From contig CP007628.2 of the NCBI GenBank assembly GCA_000688775.2, positions 930,001 to 994,000 on the forward strand: a stretch of 64,000 nt of DNA, read 5' to 3'. Positions 52,988-62,512 of this stretch are shown piece by piece (the stretch's first letter is position 1; each line of letters opens with the position of its first letter). Below the pieces are notes generated by a model. The model had not been told where the DNA came from, ran no database searches, and saw nothing but the letters and a program-made list of their open reading frames with translations. The position numbers and the translations under genes are program-made. Origin of the DNA: Streptococcus sp. VT 162. Its GTDB lineage: Bacteria; Bacillota; Bacilli; Lactobacillales; Streptococcaceae.

Positions 52988-54727
52988 TTATTGAACGACA
53001 AAACCTTTAGGCAAAATTTCCAGTTGCAGTCCCAATTCTTGGCAATGACTTGCTAGCGCTACAGTGTCACTATCGACAAGATAATTTTCAGATGATTGGT
53101 TAAAAATAGCTTGGACCTTTTGTCCATCATAATTCCATTCTAGAGCTAGAACATCCGGTTTGATTTCTTGCAGACTATAGGTTCCATGTTGGATAATGCC
53201 TGAAGCATCCTTTCGAAGTTGAATCAATTTCTTCATAAAATTCAACATCTCATTGCTATCGAAAACACGTTCCCAAGGCATGACACGACGACAATCTGGA
53301 TCTGGTCCTCCATCTAACTCCAACTCTGTTCCATAGTAGAAACACGGTGTCCCTCTTTGTAAAAAGAGGCAGGCAAGGGCTGACTTAACCAGTTGTACAT
53401 CTCCCTTGGCAGTAGTCAAAATGCGCTCCGTATCGTGCGAATCCAGAAGATTGAACATCACTTCCGAAATCTGCTGTCTATAGTACATAGATTGGCTATT
53501 GATTTCATTGATAAATTGAGGTGACTTCTTAACCCCTCGCAAGAAATAATCCTTGATAGTATCAGAGAGAGGGTAATTCATGACTGCGTGGAATTCATCG
53601 CCATTTAACCAGGGCTGGGAAGTGTGCCAGACCTCTCCAAGAATATAAAGGTCAGGCTTTTTAGCCAGGACAGCCTTACGGAAATCTCGCCAAAATTGGT
53701 GGTCGACTTCATTTGCCACATCCAAGCGCCAAGCATCGATATCAAACTCTTCAATCCAGTAGGTCGCAACGCTCAACAAATAGTCCCTCACTTGAGGATT
53801 GGCCGTATTGAGCTTGGGCATATAGCTGGCAAAGGCAAAGGTATGGTAAGGGAGTTTTCTTGGGTTTCCCAGCTTATCCTTGGTCACGGGGAATTCTTGA
53901 ACATGGAACCAGTCTTTATATTCCGACTTTTCACCATGCTTGAGAACATCCTGCCATTGTGGAGACTGGTCCCCGATATGATTGAAAACAGCATCCAGCA
54001 TGATTTTCATGCCCCTCTGATGGGCTCCCTCCACCAGTTTACGGAAGATTTTCTTGTCTCCAAAATGACGGTCAATTTCGAAATAATCCGTCGTATTATA
54101 CTTGTGATTGCTTGGGGATTCAAAAATCGGACAGAGATAAAGTCCTGTAATCCCCAAGTCCTGCAAGTAATCCAGATAGTCAATAATACCTTGTAAATCA
54201 CCACCAAAGAAATCGCTCGTCTTTGGCTTGATAGAGGAATCCCAAGCTAGGGCTCCTTCTGGAGAAATCTCAGGATTCCCATTAGCAAAGCGTTCTGGGA
54301 AAATCTGGTACCATACCGTCTTTGCTACCCAGTCAGGAACATGACAAGCATCAATCTCATGGATATACGGAATTTTGAAGCCGTTTCCTTCATAATGAAG
54401 GTTTTCTAGCGTGTTTGCAACACATCCCTTATCGCCATACAAAATACTCTGACCTAGCTTATCTTTGAGTTCAAAAAGATACTGTAGTCGAGCATAGCCC
54501 ACTGAAACTTCTGCTTGCCAGTAATCAAATAAGGCATCAGAAGTTACTTTGATCATCGCCTTACTTGCTTCATAATGGTCCTCTAAAAAGATAAAAGTAT
54601 CTCCATAATGCAAATGGATGCTTTCAATATCATCTTTCTTAGTCCGGATACGAATGTGCATTATCTTGTCTTTATAGAGATAAGCATACTCCGACTCTGA
54701 TCTATGGTAAATAGCTGTTAATTCCAC
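52988..54727 (-). CDS. Neopullulanase / cyclomaltodextrinase-type GH13 hydrolase
   Basis: 579 residues, cytosolic. It has an N-terminal CBM34-like domain (about 1-120), a GH13 barrel with DAVFNH, WRLDVANEVD (nucleophile Asp), GEVWHT (acid Glu) and LLDSHDTER, and a C-terminal beta domain. It hydrolyses pullulan, cyclodextrins or maltodextrins after uptake. A LacI-type operator half-palindrome stands 37 bases upstream, which suits control by MalR or CcpA. Confidence 0.92.
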   Translation of the reverse strand: MELTAIYHRSESEYAYLYKDKIMHIRIRTKKDDIESIHLHYGDTFIFLEDHYEASKAMIKVTSDALFDYWQAEVSVGYARLQYLFELKDKLGQSILYGDKGCVANTLENLHYEGNGFKIPYIHEIDACHVPDWVAKTVWYQIFPERFANGNPEISPEGALAWDSSIKPKTSDFFGGDLQGIIDYLDYLQDLGITGLYLCPIFESPSNHKYNTTDYFEIDRHFGDKKIFRKLVEGAHQRGMKIMLDAVFNHIGDQSPQWQDVLKHGEKSEYKDWFHVQEFPVTKDKLGNPRKLPYHTFAFASYMPKLNTANPQVRDYLLSVATYWIEEFDIDAWRLDVANEVDHQFWRDFRKAVLAKKPDLYILGEVWHTSQPWLNGDEFHAVMNYPLSDTIKDYFLRGVKKSPQFINEINSQSMYYRQQISEVMFNLLDSHDTERILTTAKGDVQLVKSALACLFLQRGTPCFYYGTELELDGGPDPDCRRVMPWERVFDSNEMLNFMKKLIQLRKDASGIIQHGTYSLQEIKPDVLALEWNYDGQKVQAIFNQSSENYLVDSDTVALASHCQELGLQLEILPKGFVVQ

Positions 54728-54763
54728 TGTTTTGTCTCCTAATTAACTTGAGTTCATTTGCGA

Positions 54764-54779
54764 CGCAAACGTTTTCACA
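54764..54779. promoter_or_regulatory. MalR/CcpA-type operator upstream of the neopullulanase
   Basis: CGCAAACGTTTTCACA: a near-palindrome around AAACGTTT with the CG centre typical of LacI-family (MalR or cre) operators; two positions depart from the ideal. Confidence 0.55.
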
Positions 54780-54904
54780 ATTGTGATTCTAGTATACTAC
54801 TTTAAAATTTTATTTTCAATACTTGTCCGTAGTTTTGAGTGGATTGTTTTTGAGAATATAAAAAAGCAGTAAGACTTAATACCTACTACTTTCTGATTGA
54901 TGAT

Positions 54905-55396
54905 TTACAAATGCCTTTCCAGCCAATCTATCTTTTTAAAATCTTTATTGTTATTGTGGTCATTTCGATAGGAATCTTGGGAAGAAGCTTTATATATACT
55001 GAAATACTGTTCTAAACTTGGAACACGAAACGTGATGTCCTCGAGATGAATCAACTCTATATCTGATTCAGATACTCCTGCAAAATCAGGTAAGGAATCG
55101 ATACTCCCAAATTCAACGCTCACGCCATCTTTTTGGAATTCGTGCTCGTGAATATCTACCAAGGTATAGCCTAAGTGGTTCATCACTTTCATTATCTTGT
55201 CCCAGTCATAAATCCTGAGATGATCAGGCGCATCCCATCCTCTAGGATCTCCAGAAACATGAATGTCAATGTCAGACGGCTGCCATTCTTCATTTGAACG
55301 GTATTCAAACCCCAAAGACCCCATGAGTGTCGGTGTGATTCCGACTGGGTTTAAATGTGAACAAATTGTTCGAAATTCATCAAATAGAGAATTCAT
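54905..55396 (-). CDS. Nucleotidyltransferase-fold protein
   Basis: 163 residues from the ATG at 55396 (GGAGGAGAA ahead). TLMGSLGFEYRS followed by DIDIHVSG is the G-S...D-x-D pattern of the polymerase-beta nucleotidyltransferase fold; a further acidic V-E-F-G strand follows at about residue 100. Some databases name close relatives phosphoribosylanthranilate isomerase, which the motifs do not support. Possible roles are nucleotide transfer to a small molecule, or an antitoxin-type enzyme. It lies upstream of nothing obviously related. Confidence 0.6.
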   Translation of the reverse strand: MNSLFDEFRTICSHLNPVGITPTLMGSLGFEYRSNEEWQPSDIDIHVSGDPRGWDAPDHLRIYDWDKIMKVMNHLGYTLVDIHEHEFQKDGVSVEFGSIDSLPDFAGVSESDIELIHLEDITFRVPSLEQYFSIYKASSQDSYRNDHNNNKDFKKIDWLERHL

Positions 55397-55459
55397 TTCT
55401 CCTCCAATCGTTGATATGAATTCAGTTTTAGCAGTGAAAGACAAACTTGTTTCTACCTT

Positions 55460-56341
55460 CTACTCTTTCGGTTGTGAAAAGACTTCAATATGCTGGCCCA
55501 GTACCTTAATCTCTACAGGTAGATTATCCGACTTATCGCCGTCAACATCTGACTCCAATTCACTATCTGAAGAGATCTTAATATTGCACGCTCTGATATA
55601 TTCAATATTATCATTTCCGACAACATCTCCTTTTAGTAAATCAGGAATAACGGATAATTTAGAGAATATAGAAGCATCTTTTAGAATCAAAATATTGGCA
55701 TAGCCATCTTTGTCTTCTTCAAAGATTTTCTTGTCAGCGAAGTAATTTGTCAAGAGAACCAAAACATGGCTAGCTTCACCAACATAATTTCCGTTTTCTG
55801 TCTCAACCTTAATGTTAAAGACCTGATCCGTCATCACAGACTTCATGGTATTTACAGCATAGGCTAAAATACCGAATTTTGTCTTGTCCTCGATCTCCAC
55901 ATTGTGAATCGCCTCAGGCAGAGAACCGATACTAAAAATATAACCAAAATAGTTGTCATTCGCTTTACCGATATCAATCTTATTGGTTAAGTTAAAATCG
56001 AGTTCATCAATCGCGCCATCGATGTCTTGATTGATTTCCAACAGTTTTGTAATGAGGTTACCCGTACCGCCTGGGATAATACCCAACTTAGGAACGTATT
56101 CTCTCTCAGCAATACCTGAAATAACTTCATTGACCGTCCCGTCTCCACCAAAAACAACCACTGCATCGTACTGCTCACGAGACGCTTCCTCAGCAAAGAG
56201 TGTTGCATCCAGTGCTTTTTCGGTAATTTTGGTTTCCACCTGCTCAAAATAATCTTTTGCTTTATTCTCCAGCTTGACCTTATAATCCAAAGCCTTTTCC
56301 CCACCAGAGGTAGGGTTGATAATTAACATTGCTTTTTTCAT
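55460..56341 (-). CDS. Diacylglycerol kinase-family lipid kinase (DagK/YegS type)
   Basis: 293 residues. LIINPTSGG and VVFGGDGTVNEVISGI are the ATP-binding motifs of the family, followed by IPGGTGNLITKLL. It phosphorylates diacylglycerol or another lipid at the membrane's inner face. A good ribosome site (AAAGGAGT) precedes the ATG. Single-gene unit with an AT-rich gap of 180 bases upstream. Confidence 0.9.
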   Translation of the reverse strand: MKKAMLIINPTSGGEKALDYKVKLENKAKDYFEQVETKITEKALDATLFAEEASREQYDAVVVFGGDGTVNEVISGIAEREYVPKLGIIPGGTGNLITKLLEINQDIDGAIDELDFNLTNKIDIGKANDNYFGYIFSIGSLPEAIHNVEIEDKTKFGILAYAVNTMKSVMTDQVFNIKVETENGNYVGEASHVLVLLTNYFADKKIFEEDKDGYANILILKDASIFSKLSVIPDLLKGDVVGNDNIEYIRACNIKISSDSELESDVDGDKSDNLPVEIKVLGQHIEVFSQPKE

Positions 56342-56521
56342 TGATAATACTCCTTTAATCGTTACAAAAATTCTAGTAACTAATTATATCACTTGAGTTA
56401 TGGAAACGCCATCCAAATGCTTGAAAAATCGAATCCACTAACTAGAATAGATACGTTAATGTATCAAGCACTAACCTCAACTTAAACAAGAATAAATACT
56501 TATTGTTAACAATCCACTACT

Positions 56522-56884
56522 TTACTTTTTCGACAATTTTATATAATCCATTAAGTATAAAATGGCTGAAACAAATGCGAACACACTGGAAAATCCAGCT
56601 AATATCGGAATAAAACCAATAATAGATGCAATCAAAAGAAACTGATAAGTCTTCTTATTGACTTTTGATTCTTCATCATGAAGAAGGAATGCTACAAAAC
56701 CAAAAAACAGCAATATTAAACAAGTTGAAAAGTAGATTCCATCCCAACTAGAAAGTCTAACAAGCTTAGGTATCACCCAGTAAATGATTTCAAATTTCCA
56801 CATTTTAGAAGAAAGGTAAGTAATCGTTAAAGCTCCAATTAAAGAAATAACTCCGTTTATTAGCAATAATTTATTTGATTTCAC
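56522..56884 (-). CDS. Small membrane protein, unknown
   Basis: 120 residues with about three hydrophobic segments (7-24, 48-68 and 80-112) and short polar ends. Start has AAAGGATTAAGTGTG ahead. No family recognised. It is the last of a run of membrane-protein genes (56522-59230). Confidence 0.55.
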   Translation of the reverse strand: MKSNKLLLINGVISLIGALTITYLSSKMWKFEIIYWVIPKLVRLSSWDGIYFSTCLILLFFGFVAFLLHDEESKVNKKTYQFLLIASIIGFIPILAGFSSVFAFVSAILYLMDYIKLSKK

Positions 56885-56922
56885 ACTTAATCCTTTTTAT
56901 CCTTTTCTGTACTTATTCATCG

Positions 56923-57684
56923 CTAATTAATAGATTCACTATTTAAAAATTCTTTAGACTTCCGTACGATATAGAGCTGTTCATCTTCTTGAGCGAGTTT
57001 TCTAAACAATTCATTCGCCCTAGTCATATCTCCTTTTAATTTAGAGTTCAAAGCTTGATAATAAGTGATTTCCAATTGTTGATATTTAAATTCGTTTTCC
57101 AATTCTTCAAAATAATCATTGAATTGATGAGCAATTGTTAAATCGTAAAGTGCAATACTTACGCTTTTTGTTTTCTCGGCTAGAGAGGAATCTGAGATGG
57201 ACATTTTGTTTAGTATAAGATCAAGCTCATCTCTGGTTAGGTTTGGATTTGCAAGAACTGTCGAGCGAACGAGGTAACTCTCAAAGAAATCCCTGTATTT
57301 CGGCTTCAGTTTTTGATCAGTCATTGCTTCAGAAGCCTCCTTAATGGCAGCATCGAAATCACCAATCATATAGGAATACCCAACAGATGTTAGTGTCACA
57401 TCCATTTTTATAATAGCTCTTTTTGCATCTTTCTTCAATTCAATGTATTGCTTCCAAGATGGTAAATCTAAGTCCATATGCAGTAACTTAGTAGCACTCC
57501 TTACATACCCTCTTCTGATTAGTGCAATGAAAAGAAATAAAAGTGCACTTATGAATAAAATACAAAGGGTTTGAGTAGTCCTATCTTTCACCATCCAAGC
57601 TACAAAAAGACTGAGAAGAACAGCCAAAACAATCACGACTTTTCTATAAAATGCATATTTCTTACGTATTTCTAAATAATTCAT
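56923..57684 (-). CDS. Membrane-anchored helical-repeat protein, unknown
   Basis: 253 residues: two membrane segments (about 14-30 and 36-57), then a helical cytosolic part (70-253) with TPR-like pairs, e.g. GYSYMIGDFDAAIKEASEAM and YQALNSKLKGDMTRANELF. TPR-like domains bind other proteins. It lies between membrane genes of unknown role. No enzyme motif was seen. Confidence 0.6.
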   Translation of the reverse strand: MNYLEIRKKYAFYRKVVIVLAVLLSLFVAWMVKDRTTQTLCILFISALLFLFIALIRRGYVRSATKLLHMDLDLPSWKQYIELKKDAKRAIIKMDVTLTSVGYSYMIGDFDAAIKEASEAMTDQKLKPKYRDFFESYLVRSTVLANPNLTRDELDLILNKMSISDSSLAEKTKSVSIALYDLTIAHQFNDYFEELENEFKYQQLEITYYQALNSKLKGDMTRANELFRKLAQEDEQLYIVRKSKEFLNSESIN

Positions 57685-57804
57685 TTTTACTCCTTTTCTA
57701 AATTACAATGTGGCATTACGAGAGAAGTTCTGAACCTTAAATGAGTCATTGACTAACAAAATGCTTCACGAATAAGTTTAATACTTGAATCAATATCATT
57801 TATT

Positions 57805-58461
57805 CTATATTTTCTCAATCTTTTCAACCTCAATTTGACCATGCTTGTATGGATGAGCGATTGGGAAACTTCCTAGAGTAAACATGAAAAAGAATAACGA
57901 TACGATTCCATTGATTACCAAGAAAGCTCCTTCCGTTCCATTATTCAAGCAAAGGAAAAAAAGCAAACAGAGTAAAATTAATCCAATGAACGGATAAACT
58001 CCTCCGTTGCTTTTTTTAATAGTTGTAAAGGTCACTGTGTATTTATTGCTATTTTTAGGAATCCATTTTTCTGCTTTTTTATGAGCCAACCTAAGTGAAA
58101 TAACAGCAGCAAAATATGAAATCAACATGGAAATAGAAAACAGGAGTAACTTTAGTAATATTTGCTCACTAATATTATTATGAATAAAAAGTTCTTTCAG
58201 TGCATCATAACTAACCTTGACGATTGGTTGAACGATAATGGCTATCATTGTCGCATTTACAGGTCTTCTAGGTTTAATTGCAAACTGGTTATTATTTTTT
58301 TCAATCTCTACCATGTTCACTGTAATTGTATCTGTTTTTATTCCCCAATAATAGCTCTTTGGGCTTATAGTACTTGTATCCATGACATACTTCTTCGATT
58401 CGTGATTTATCTGAACAATTTGAAAGCACATCATGCTTGAATTTTTAAATTTTAATTCCAC
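57805..58461 (-). CDS. DUF443-like multi-spanning membrane protein, copy 1
   Basis: 218 residues starting with GTG (GAGGAA ahead). An N-terminal soluble strand region with I-S-P-K-S-Y-Y-W-G, then hydrophobic segments around 68-84, 100-122, 153-170 and 176-198, and a charged end. It is a paralogue of the gene at 58562-59224: both share P-K-S-Y-x-W-G, N-G-T-E-G-A and a late G-x-x-P. The plan resembles the tandem 'five-TM' DUF443 family that clusters in staphylococci near type VII toxin regions; the assignment is tentative. Confidence 0.55.
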   Translation of the reverse strand: MELKFKNSSMMCFQIVQINHESKKYVMDTSTISPKSYYWGIKTDTITVNMVEIEKNNNQFAIKPRRPVNATMIAIIVQPIVKVSYDALKELFIHNNISEQILLKLLLFSISMLISYFAAVISLRLAHKKAEKWIPKNSNKYTVTFTTIKKSNGGVYPFIGLILLCLLFFLCLNNGTEGAFLVINGIVSLFFFMFTLGSFPIAHPYKHGQIEVEKIEKI

Positions 58462-58561
58462 GTCTATTCCTCAAATACTTTCTAATTAATTCCCTAATTT
58501 TCTGATAAAATAGCCCAATGTGACCTGCAAAAGAGGATCATAAAACGGCTTTTAGCTTAAT

Positions 58562-59224
58562 TTATAACTTCTCTATTCTATCAAAAATAATCTCTTGCTT
58601 TTCGACACGTTCTCGGAGTGGTGACATGCCTAAAATCACTGTAAAAAATCCCAACAATAGAATACTATTAACAACAAGTAAGGCTCCCTCTGTTCCATTA
58701 ACAGTATATAGATAAAATGCAAAACATCCAAGAGTCGGAACAAGGATAAAAGGAAGAAGTTTGTAATGTTTTAATTGACGTTTATTTCCAACTGGTTTAA
58801 AGGTTATTTGATAGTTTGAAACTTTATTCTCAAGTCTTTTTTGGACGCTATGACGAGCTCTTATGGCAATGAACCAGAAAGCAAGATAAGCTAGGAATAT
58901 GAACAGACCATATAAACCTATCTTTAAAGGAAGATTGTGACTAATCCCATTGTTTCTAAAAAAACTCGTCACTAGCCGATAGCCAGATCCCCCTATTGCT
59001 ACACCAATTGCAGCACCAATTGATTTACTCATAGTTGGAGCCACACTTTCAAAACGAGTATCTCTTTTATCTAACTTTTGCATTTTTGCAGTGATCTCAT
59101 CAGGAAGAGAACCCCAGAAATAGGATTTTGGTCTAACAGTCGTCAAATCTAGAATATACTTTTCTCCCTCTACTTCTACTATTTTGAAAAATACTTTATT
59201 CGTTTCTTTAAATTTTACCTTCAT
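58562..59224 (-). CDS. DUF443-like multi-spanning membrane protein, copy 2
   Basis: 220 residues from the ATG at 59224 (AAAGGTG ahead). Same plan as copy 1: K-Y-I-L-D-L-T-T-V-R-P-K-S-Y-F-W-G at the start, then four or five membrane segments, N-G-T-E-G-A-L-L-V-V-N and a polar tail. Tandem duplication and divergence are typical of immunity or membrane-sensor families, but nothing shows a specific function. Confidence 0.55.
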   Translation of the reverse strand: MKVKFKETNKVFFKIVEVEGEKYILDLTTVRPKSYFWGSLPDEITAKMQKLDKRDTRFESVAPTMSKSIGAAIGVAIGGSGYRLVTSFFRNNGISHNLPLKIGLYGLFIFLAYLAFWFIAIRARHSVQKRLENKVSNYQITFKPVGNKRQLKHYKLLPFILVPTLGCFAFYLYTVNGTEGALLVVNSILLLGFFTVILGMSPLRERVEKQEIIFDRIEKL

Positions 59225-59283
59225 AGTCACCTTTAAATCCTTCTCAGAGTTAAAAAACTCTTTTCAATAACATTCCTAAATCG

Positions 59284-59955
59284 TTAGCCCCGTTTTTTAA
59301 TAATAGTTAAACCAATTTTGACAGACATCTCTTTCGATGTTAACTGTATTGTAATCCCATAATTTGTTTTATCTGAGTAATCTATTCTAATTTGGCACGT
59401 TGTTTCCTCTGGTAGATCATATTTGTTTTTCAGTTTCTGAAAGAGGTCAGAGTTATTTTCTGGCTGGTAGATAATTTCACTAAGCTCTGTTGTTCCGGTT
59501 CTTAACGTCCTTTTTACATTCAAGGAGTCAAAAACATCTCTTTTGACAACTAAATTAAGAATCTCTTCATCAAATAAAGGATCTATCTCTGAATCGTAAT
59601 GCAACTTGCCATTAGAATAACTAACGGGAACCGTTTTTTTGTTTTCTCCGATTTGTATTCTATAGTCACCCTTACCATCTGCCTTGGTAATACCTAGGTC
59701 AATTTCATATCTTTTGACTTCGTCACCATTTTTTATATAGACTCTACTTTTATAAGCTTCCAGCCCATTAAAATCTTTCTGCTCTTGTTCCAAAAATTTA
59801 AACATAGGTTCAAACGTTTTTTCAAACTCGAACTGTTCCTTTGTTCTATTTTGGGGAATAGTTTCACCACCCAAACTACAAGCATTCAATGATAATAGCG
59901 AAATCAATACAATTACCAAGCCAGACAGCCATAATAAATGTTTATATTTTTTCAT
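59284..59955 (-). CDS. Lipoprotein, unknown function
   Basis: 223 residues with a lipoprotein signal: MKKYKH, hydrophobic core, lipobox L-N-A-C (C26). The mature part is polar and mostly beta (YKSRVYIKNGDEVKRYEIDLGI, then repeated strands), and lies outside the membrane. It heads the run of membrane-protein genes on the - strand. Such small lipoproteins near tandem membrane proteins may be immunity proteins, but this is inference. Confidence 0.65.
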   Translation of the reverse strand: MKKYKHLLWLSGLVIVLISLLSLNACSLGGETIPQNRTKEQFEFEKTFEPMFKFLEQEQKDFNGLEAYKSRVYIKNGDEVKRYEIDLGITKADGKGDYRIQIGENKKTVPVSYSNGKLHYDSEIDPLFDEEILNLVVKRDVFDSLNVKRTLRTGTTELSEIIYQPENNSDLFQKLKNKYDLPEETTCQIRIDYSDKTNYGITIQLTSKEMSVKIGLTIIKKRG

Positions 59956-60190
59956 TTACCTCTCCAAAATCACGAAGTCTAAGTCTATTATAGCATGAAC
60001 ATATTGGAAATGGCTCTCTATAACCATTTAGATTCATTCATAAAATGCATTTAAAGACAATTGACCTATTGATAGGAAAACTTGATAGTTTAAAAGCTTT
60101 GACCTTACTCTTGTACAAAAAAAGACATTCAAGAAAATCTTAAATGCCTGTATAAATAGTATATCAAGGATATTGCTTGTTAAACTTCTC

Positions 60191-60580
60191 CTAACCAGGA
60201 TCGACATCAAGAAATCTTACTGTATAGCCATTGTCGGTATATAGAAACTCTACTTGCAATCTCATATCTACTAATTCAGAATTTGAAGTCAAATCATAAT
60301 CAACAGCAAACCCAGTCTGGTCGTCATAATCATAAATTTCCAATTGAGAGTACTCATAAGGCGGATTGAAATGACACTCCACACCATACTCATCAATCGT
60401 GTCAAAATCATTCAATTCTAATGTCTTTTCAACATAACTAAAGAACTCGTTTAAATCGTCAATCTCTGATTCATCGACATAATTCATAATGTCTTCATAT
60501 TTTTTCAGGTGAATAGCCTTTAAAATATTTGTGATAACCTCTATAACTTTTTCTTTTTTATACATATCAAGTAATTCCAT
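60191..60580 (-). CDS. Small acidic protein, unknown
   Basis: 129 residues from the ATG at 60580 (AGAAAGG ahead; a GTG three codons earlier is possible). Helical first half, then a beta-rich acidic end (QLEIYDYDDQTGFAVDYDL ... GYTVRFLDVDPG), a layout like NTF2/cystatin-fold small proteins. No catalytic motif. It follows the ADP-ribosylglycohydrolase gene by 30 bases and may be its operon partner. Confidence 0.55.
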   Translation of the reverse strand: MELLDMYKKEKVIEVITNILKAIHLKKYEDIMNYVDESEIDDLNEFFSYVEKTLELNDFDTIDEYGVECHFNPPYEYSQLEIYDYDDQTGFAVDYDLTSNSELVDMRLQVEFLYTDNGYTVRFLDVDPG

Positions 60581-60609
60581 CGTTGCCACCTTTCTTCTTA
60601 ACTAAACAA

Positions 60610-61464
60610 TCATTTTCCTGCTATGAAAAGCTCCCATCGTTCAATGACTTCCTTTAACGGGTTGTCTAGATAGGAATAGGTCTGTTCCTTGATCCAGTCC
60701 GGAATGCCATATGCCGCCTCAGCTATACTCCCCGTTATTGCAGCAAGAGTATCACTATCGCCACCAAGGGAGATGGCATTTCTGATAGCATCCTCAAAGT
60801 CTGTACTTTCAAGAAAGGCAATGATAGCTTGAGGTACCGTATTCTGGCAAGTTTCATTGAAACGATAAGTAGGACGAATTTCATCTAGTGTTTGAGAAAG
60901 ATTATATCCATACTCTTGTTCTATATGCTCCTTGATAAGTCTCTTACACTCTGTAGGATTATCGTTGATCGGTTTTCCATAGTCACCACTGTAACCTCCA
61001 AAGTAATAACGACACATAAATATAGTATCAGACGTCGCCATAGCTCCTTTGACACCCTCTGGATGGTTATGAGTCACCTCTGCAGAAAGTCGTGCAACTG
61101 CTCTTCTGGACGGCCAGACTCCCGTTCGTGCACAGAAACTACAATCCATGGTCCAGGCACATGGAGAAACACGCATTGCTGAGCCATTTCCAAAGCTATT
61201 ATAAGGTTCTCGATCGTCGCCATCAACCCAATTCCCAAATCTTGCACCGTAACCTGCATCGGGATACATTCTACCATATTTTTTCATGGCGTCAATAAAG
61301 TCATCCTTCTGACCGCCATTCATAATGGCTTCTGCAACAGCACAGGTCATAACCGTATCATCAGTGAAAAAACAATTCTCACGAAATAATGGAAAGTCTT
61401 TCGTTTTGATATTGTTCCATTCGTAAACTGAACCTACAATATCTCCAACTATTGCTCCTAGCAT
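60610..61464 (-). CDS. ADP-ribosylglycohydrolase (DraG/ARH family)
   Basis: 284 residues. It removes ADP-ribose from proteins or other targets. The two magnesium sites are intact: FFTDDTVMT (TDDT 34-37) and LGGDSDTLAAITGS (GGDSDT 234-239). The first 38 codons and ribosome site are repeated twice upstream (62227-62355 and 63166-63294), so this gene's start is the reference copy of a three-fold repeat. ADP-ribosyl hydrolases can act as antitoxins to ADP-ribosylating toxins; no such toxin was recognised nearby. Confidence 0.92.
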   Translation of the reverse strand: MLGAIVGDIVGSVYEWNNIKTKDFPLFRENCFFTDDTVMTCAVAEAIMNGGQKDDFIDAMKKYGRMYPDAGYGARFGNWVDGDDREPYNSFGNGSAMRVSPCAWTMDCSFCARTGVWPSRRAVARLSAEVTHNHPEGVKGAMATSDTIFMCRYYFGGYSGDYGKPINDNPTECKRLIKEHIEQEYGYNLSQTLDEIRPTYRFNETCQNTVPQAIIAFLESTDFEDAIRNAISLGGDSDTLAAITGSIAEAAYGIPDWIKEQTYSYLDNPLKEVIERWELFIAGK

Positions 61465-61504
61465 GGTATTCCTCCTTACAAACTATTAGTTTAGACTGAC
61501 ATTT

Positions 61505-62122
61505 CTACTTGTCATACTCATCTATTTTATCAGCATATTCAGTCAAAAGTTTTTTTGAATAAATTTTTTCATTACTTGAATTTCTAACTTCTTTCCAAAG
61601 AATAGAAGCTACTTTTAGTTTATTCGAGTAGTTGGCACTATTTTCGTCTGCACAGAAATCCTTTAAAAACTGATTCCATTGACAAACCGAATGGTCATAC
61701 TTGGCATAATCTGAATTTCCATAATAAACTTTTAGCATATCTTGAATGGTAAAACTTAAATCATGTTCTCTTTTTACTTTTCTCCAAGCAGTGGCCATAT
61801 TAGCAGTAAATTTAAAGGGCGAAACACCTGTTAAAGTTGAGAAATATTCTCTAAAGTTTGCATTAAAGGAGAATCCACATTCAAGTAAGGGCGTATCTAA
61901 AGTAACGACTTCTACTCGTTTCTTTTTCCTTTTTACTGATGATTTTTTAATCAAATTCCCCTTGAAGTACTGCTCAATAATATCATTGAGTTCTTGTTTT
62001 GTACCTCTATTTTCAAGTCCTAATGACTTGCATATCTGTGAGAGTTCATCACGATACCAATAGTATTTATTAAATTCATCAAAGGATGTGATTTTATCAA
62101 ACCCAGGTCTACTCTCTATCAA
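61505..62122 (-). CDS. SAP-domain protein with DUF6434-like C-terminus
   Basis: 205 residues. Residues about 15-60 fit a SAP-type helix-turn-helix (ELSQICKSLGLENRGTKQEL), a DNA/RNA-binding module. The basic linker KKSSVKRKKKR follows, then a helical domain (about 75-200). Such proteins occur in accessory regions of many Firmicutes; function unknown. It is the single gene of the inner cassette between the intact ADP-ribosylglycohydrolase start and its first truncated copy. Confidence 0.7.
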   Translation of the reverse strand: MIESRPGFDKITSFDEFNKYYWYRDELSQICKSLGLENRGTKQELNDIIEQYFKGNLIKKSSVKRKKKRVEVVTLDTPLLECGFSFNANFREYFSTLTGVSPFKFTANMATAWRKVKREHDLSFTIQDMLKVYYGNSDYAKYDHSVCQWNQFLKDFCADENSANYSNKLKVASILWKEVRNSSNEKIYSKKLLTEYADKIDEYDK

Positions 62123-62226
62123 TATAACACCTCCTTAAAAACAGTTTAGGTTTTCATCTCAAAATAATGGGGGTTTAGTTTCTTTAGTTTGAGGATTAAC
62201 TATGTTTCACTAACAAACTCACACAC

Positions 62227-62355
62227 TCAGCGGTTTGGACTTACTGTATCATCCGTGAAAAAACAATCCTCACAAAATAAAGAAAAATCCTTCGTTTTGA
62301 TATTGTTCCATTCGTAAACTGAACCTACAATGTCTCCAACTATTGCTCCTAGCAT
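62227..62355 (-). pseudogene. Truncated ADP-ribosylglycohydrolase 5' end, copy 1
   Basis: 42 codons: identical in plan to the intact gene start up to FFTDDTV (residue 38), then S-P-N-R and a stop. The ribosome site (AAGGAGGAAT) is kept. The rest of the gene is absent; the following 100 bases to the SAP gene hold nothing recognisable. The gap 62356-62512 is AT-rich with no feature seen. Confidence 0.85.
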
Positions 62356-62512
62356 AAGATTCCTCCTTGTAAGATATCGGGAATTTGACCATCAACTATA
62401 GTTTTAAAATTATCTATTAACGAATTTTGTATAATTTATAGGTATTCATCTAATCAAATTATAATTAAAAAACTTTTTTGATTCCACTATGTACTACATC
62501 TTCATATTATAC

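Noticed and set aside
54905..55396. Phosphoribosylanthranilate isomerase
   Set aside because: No TIM-barrel motifs; the G-S...D-x-D pattern fits a nucleotidyltransferase fold.
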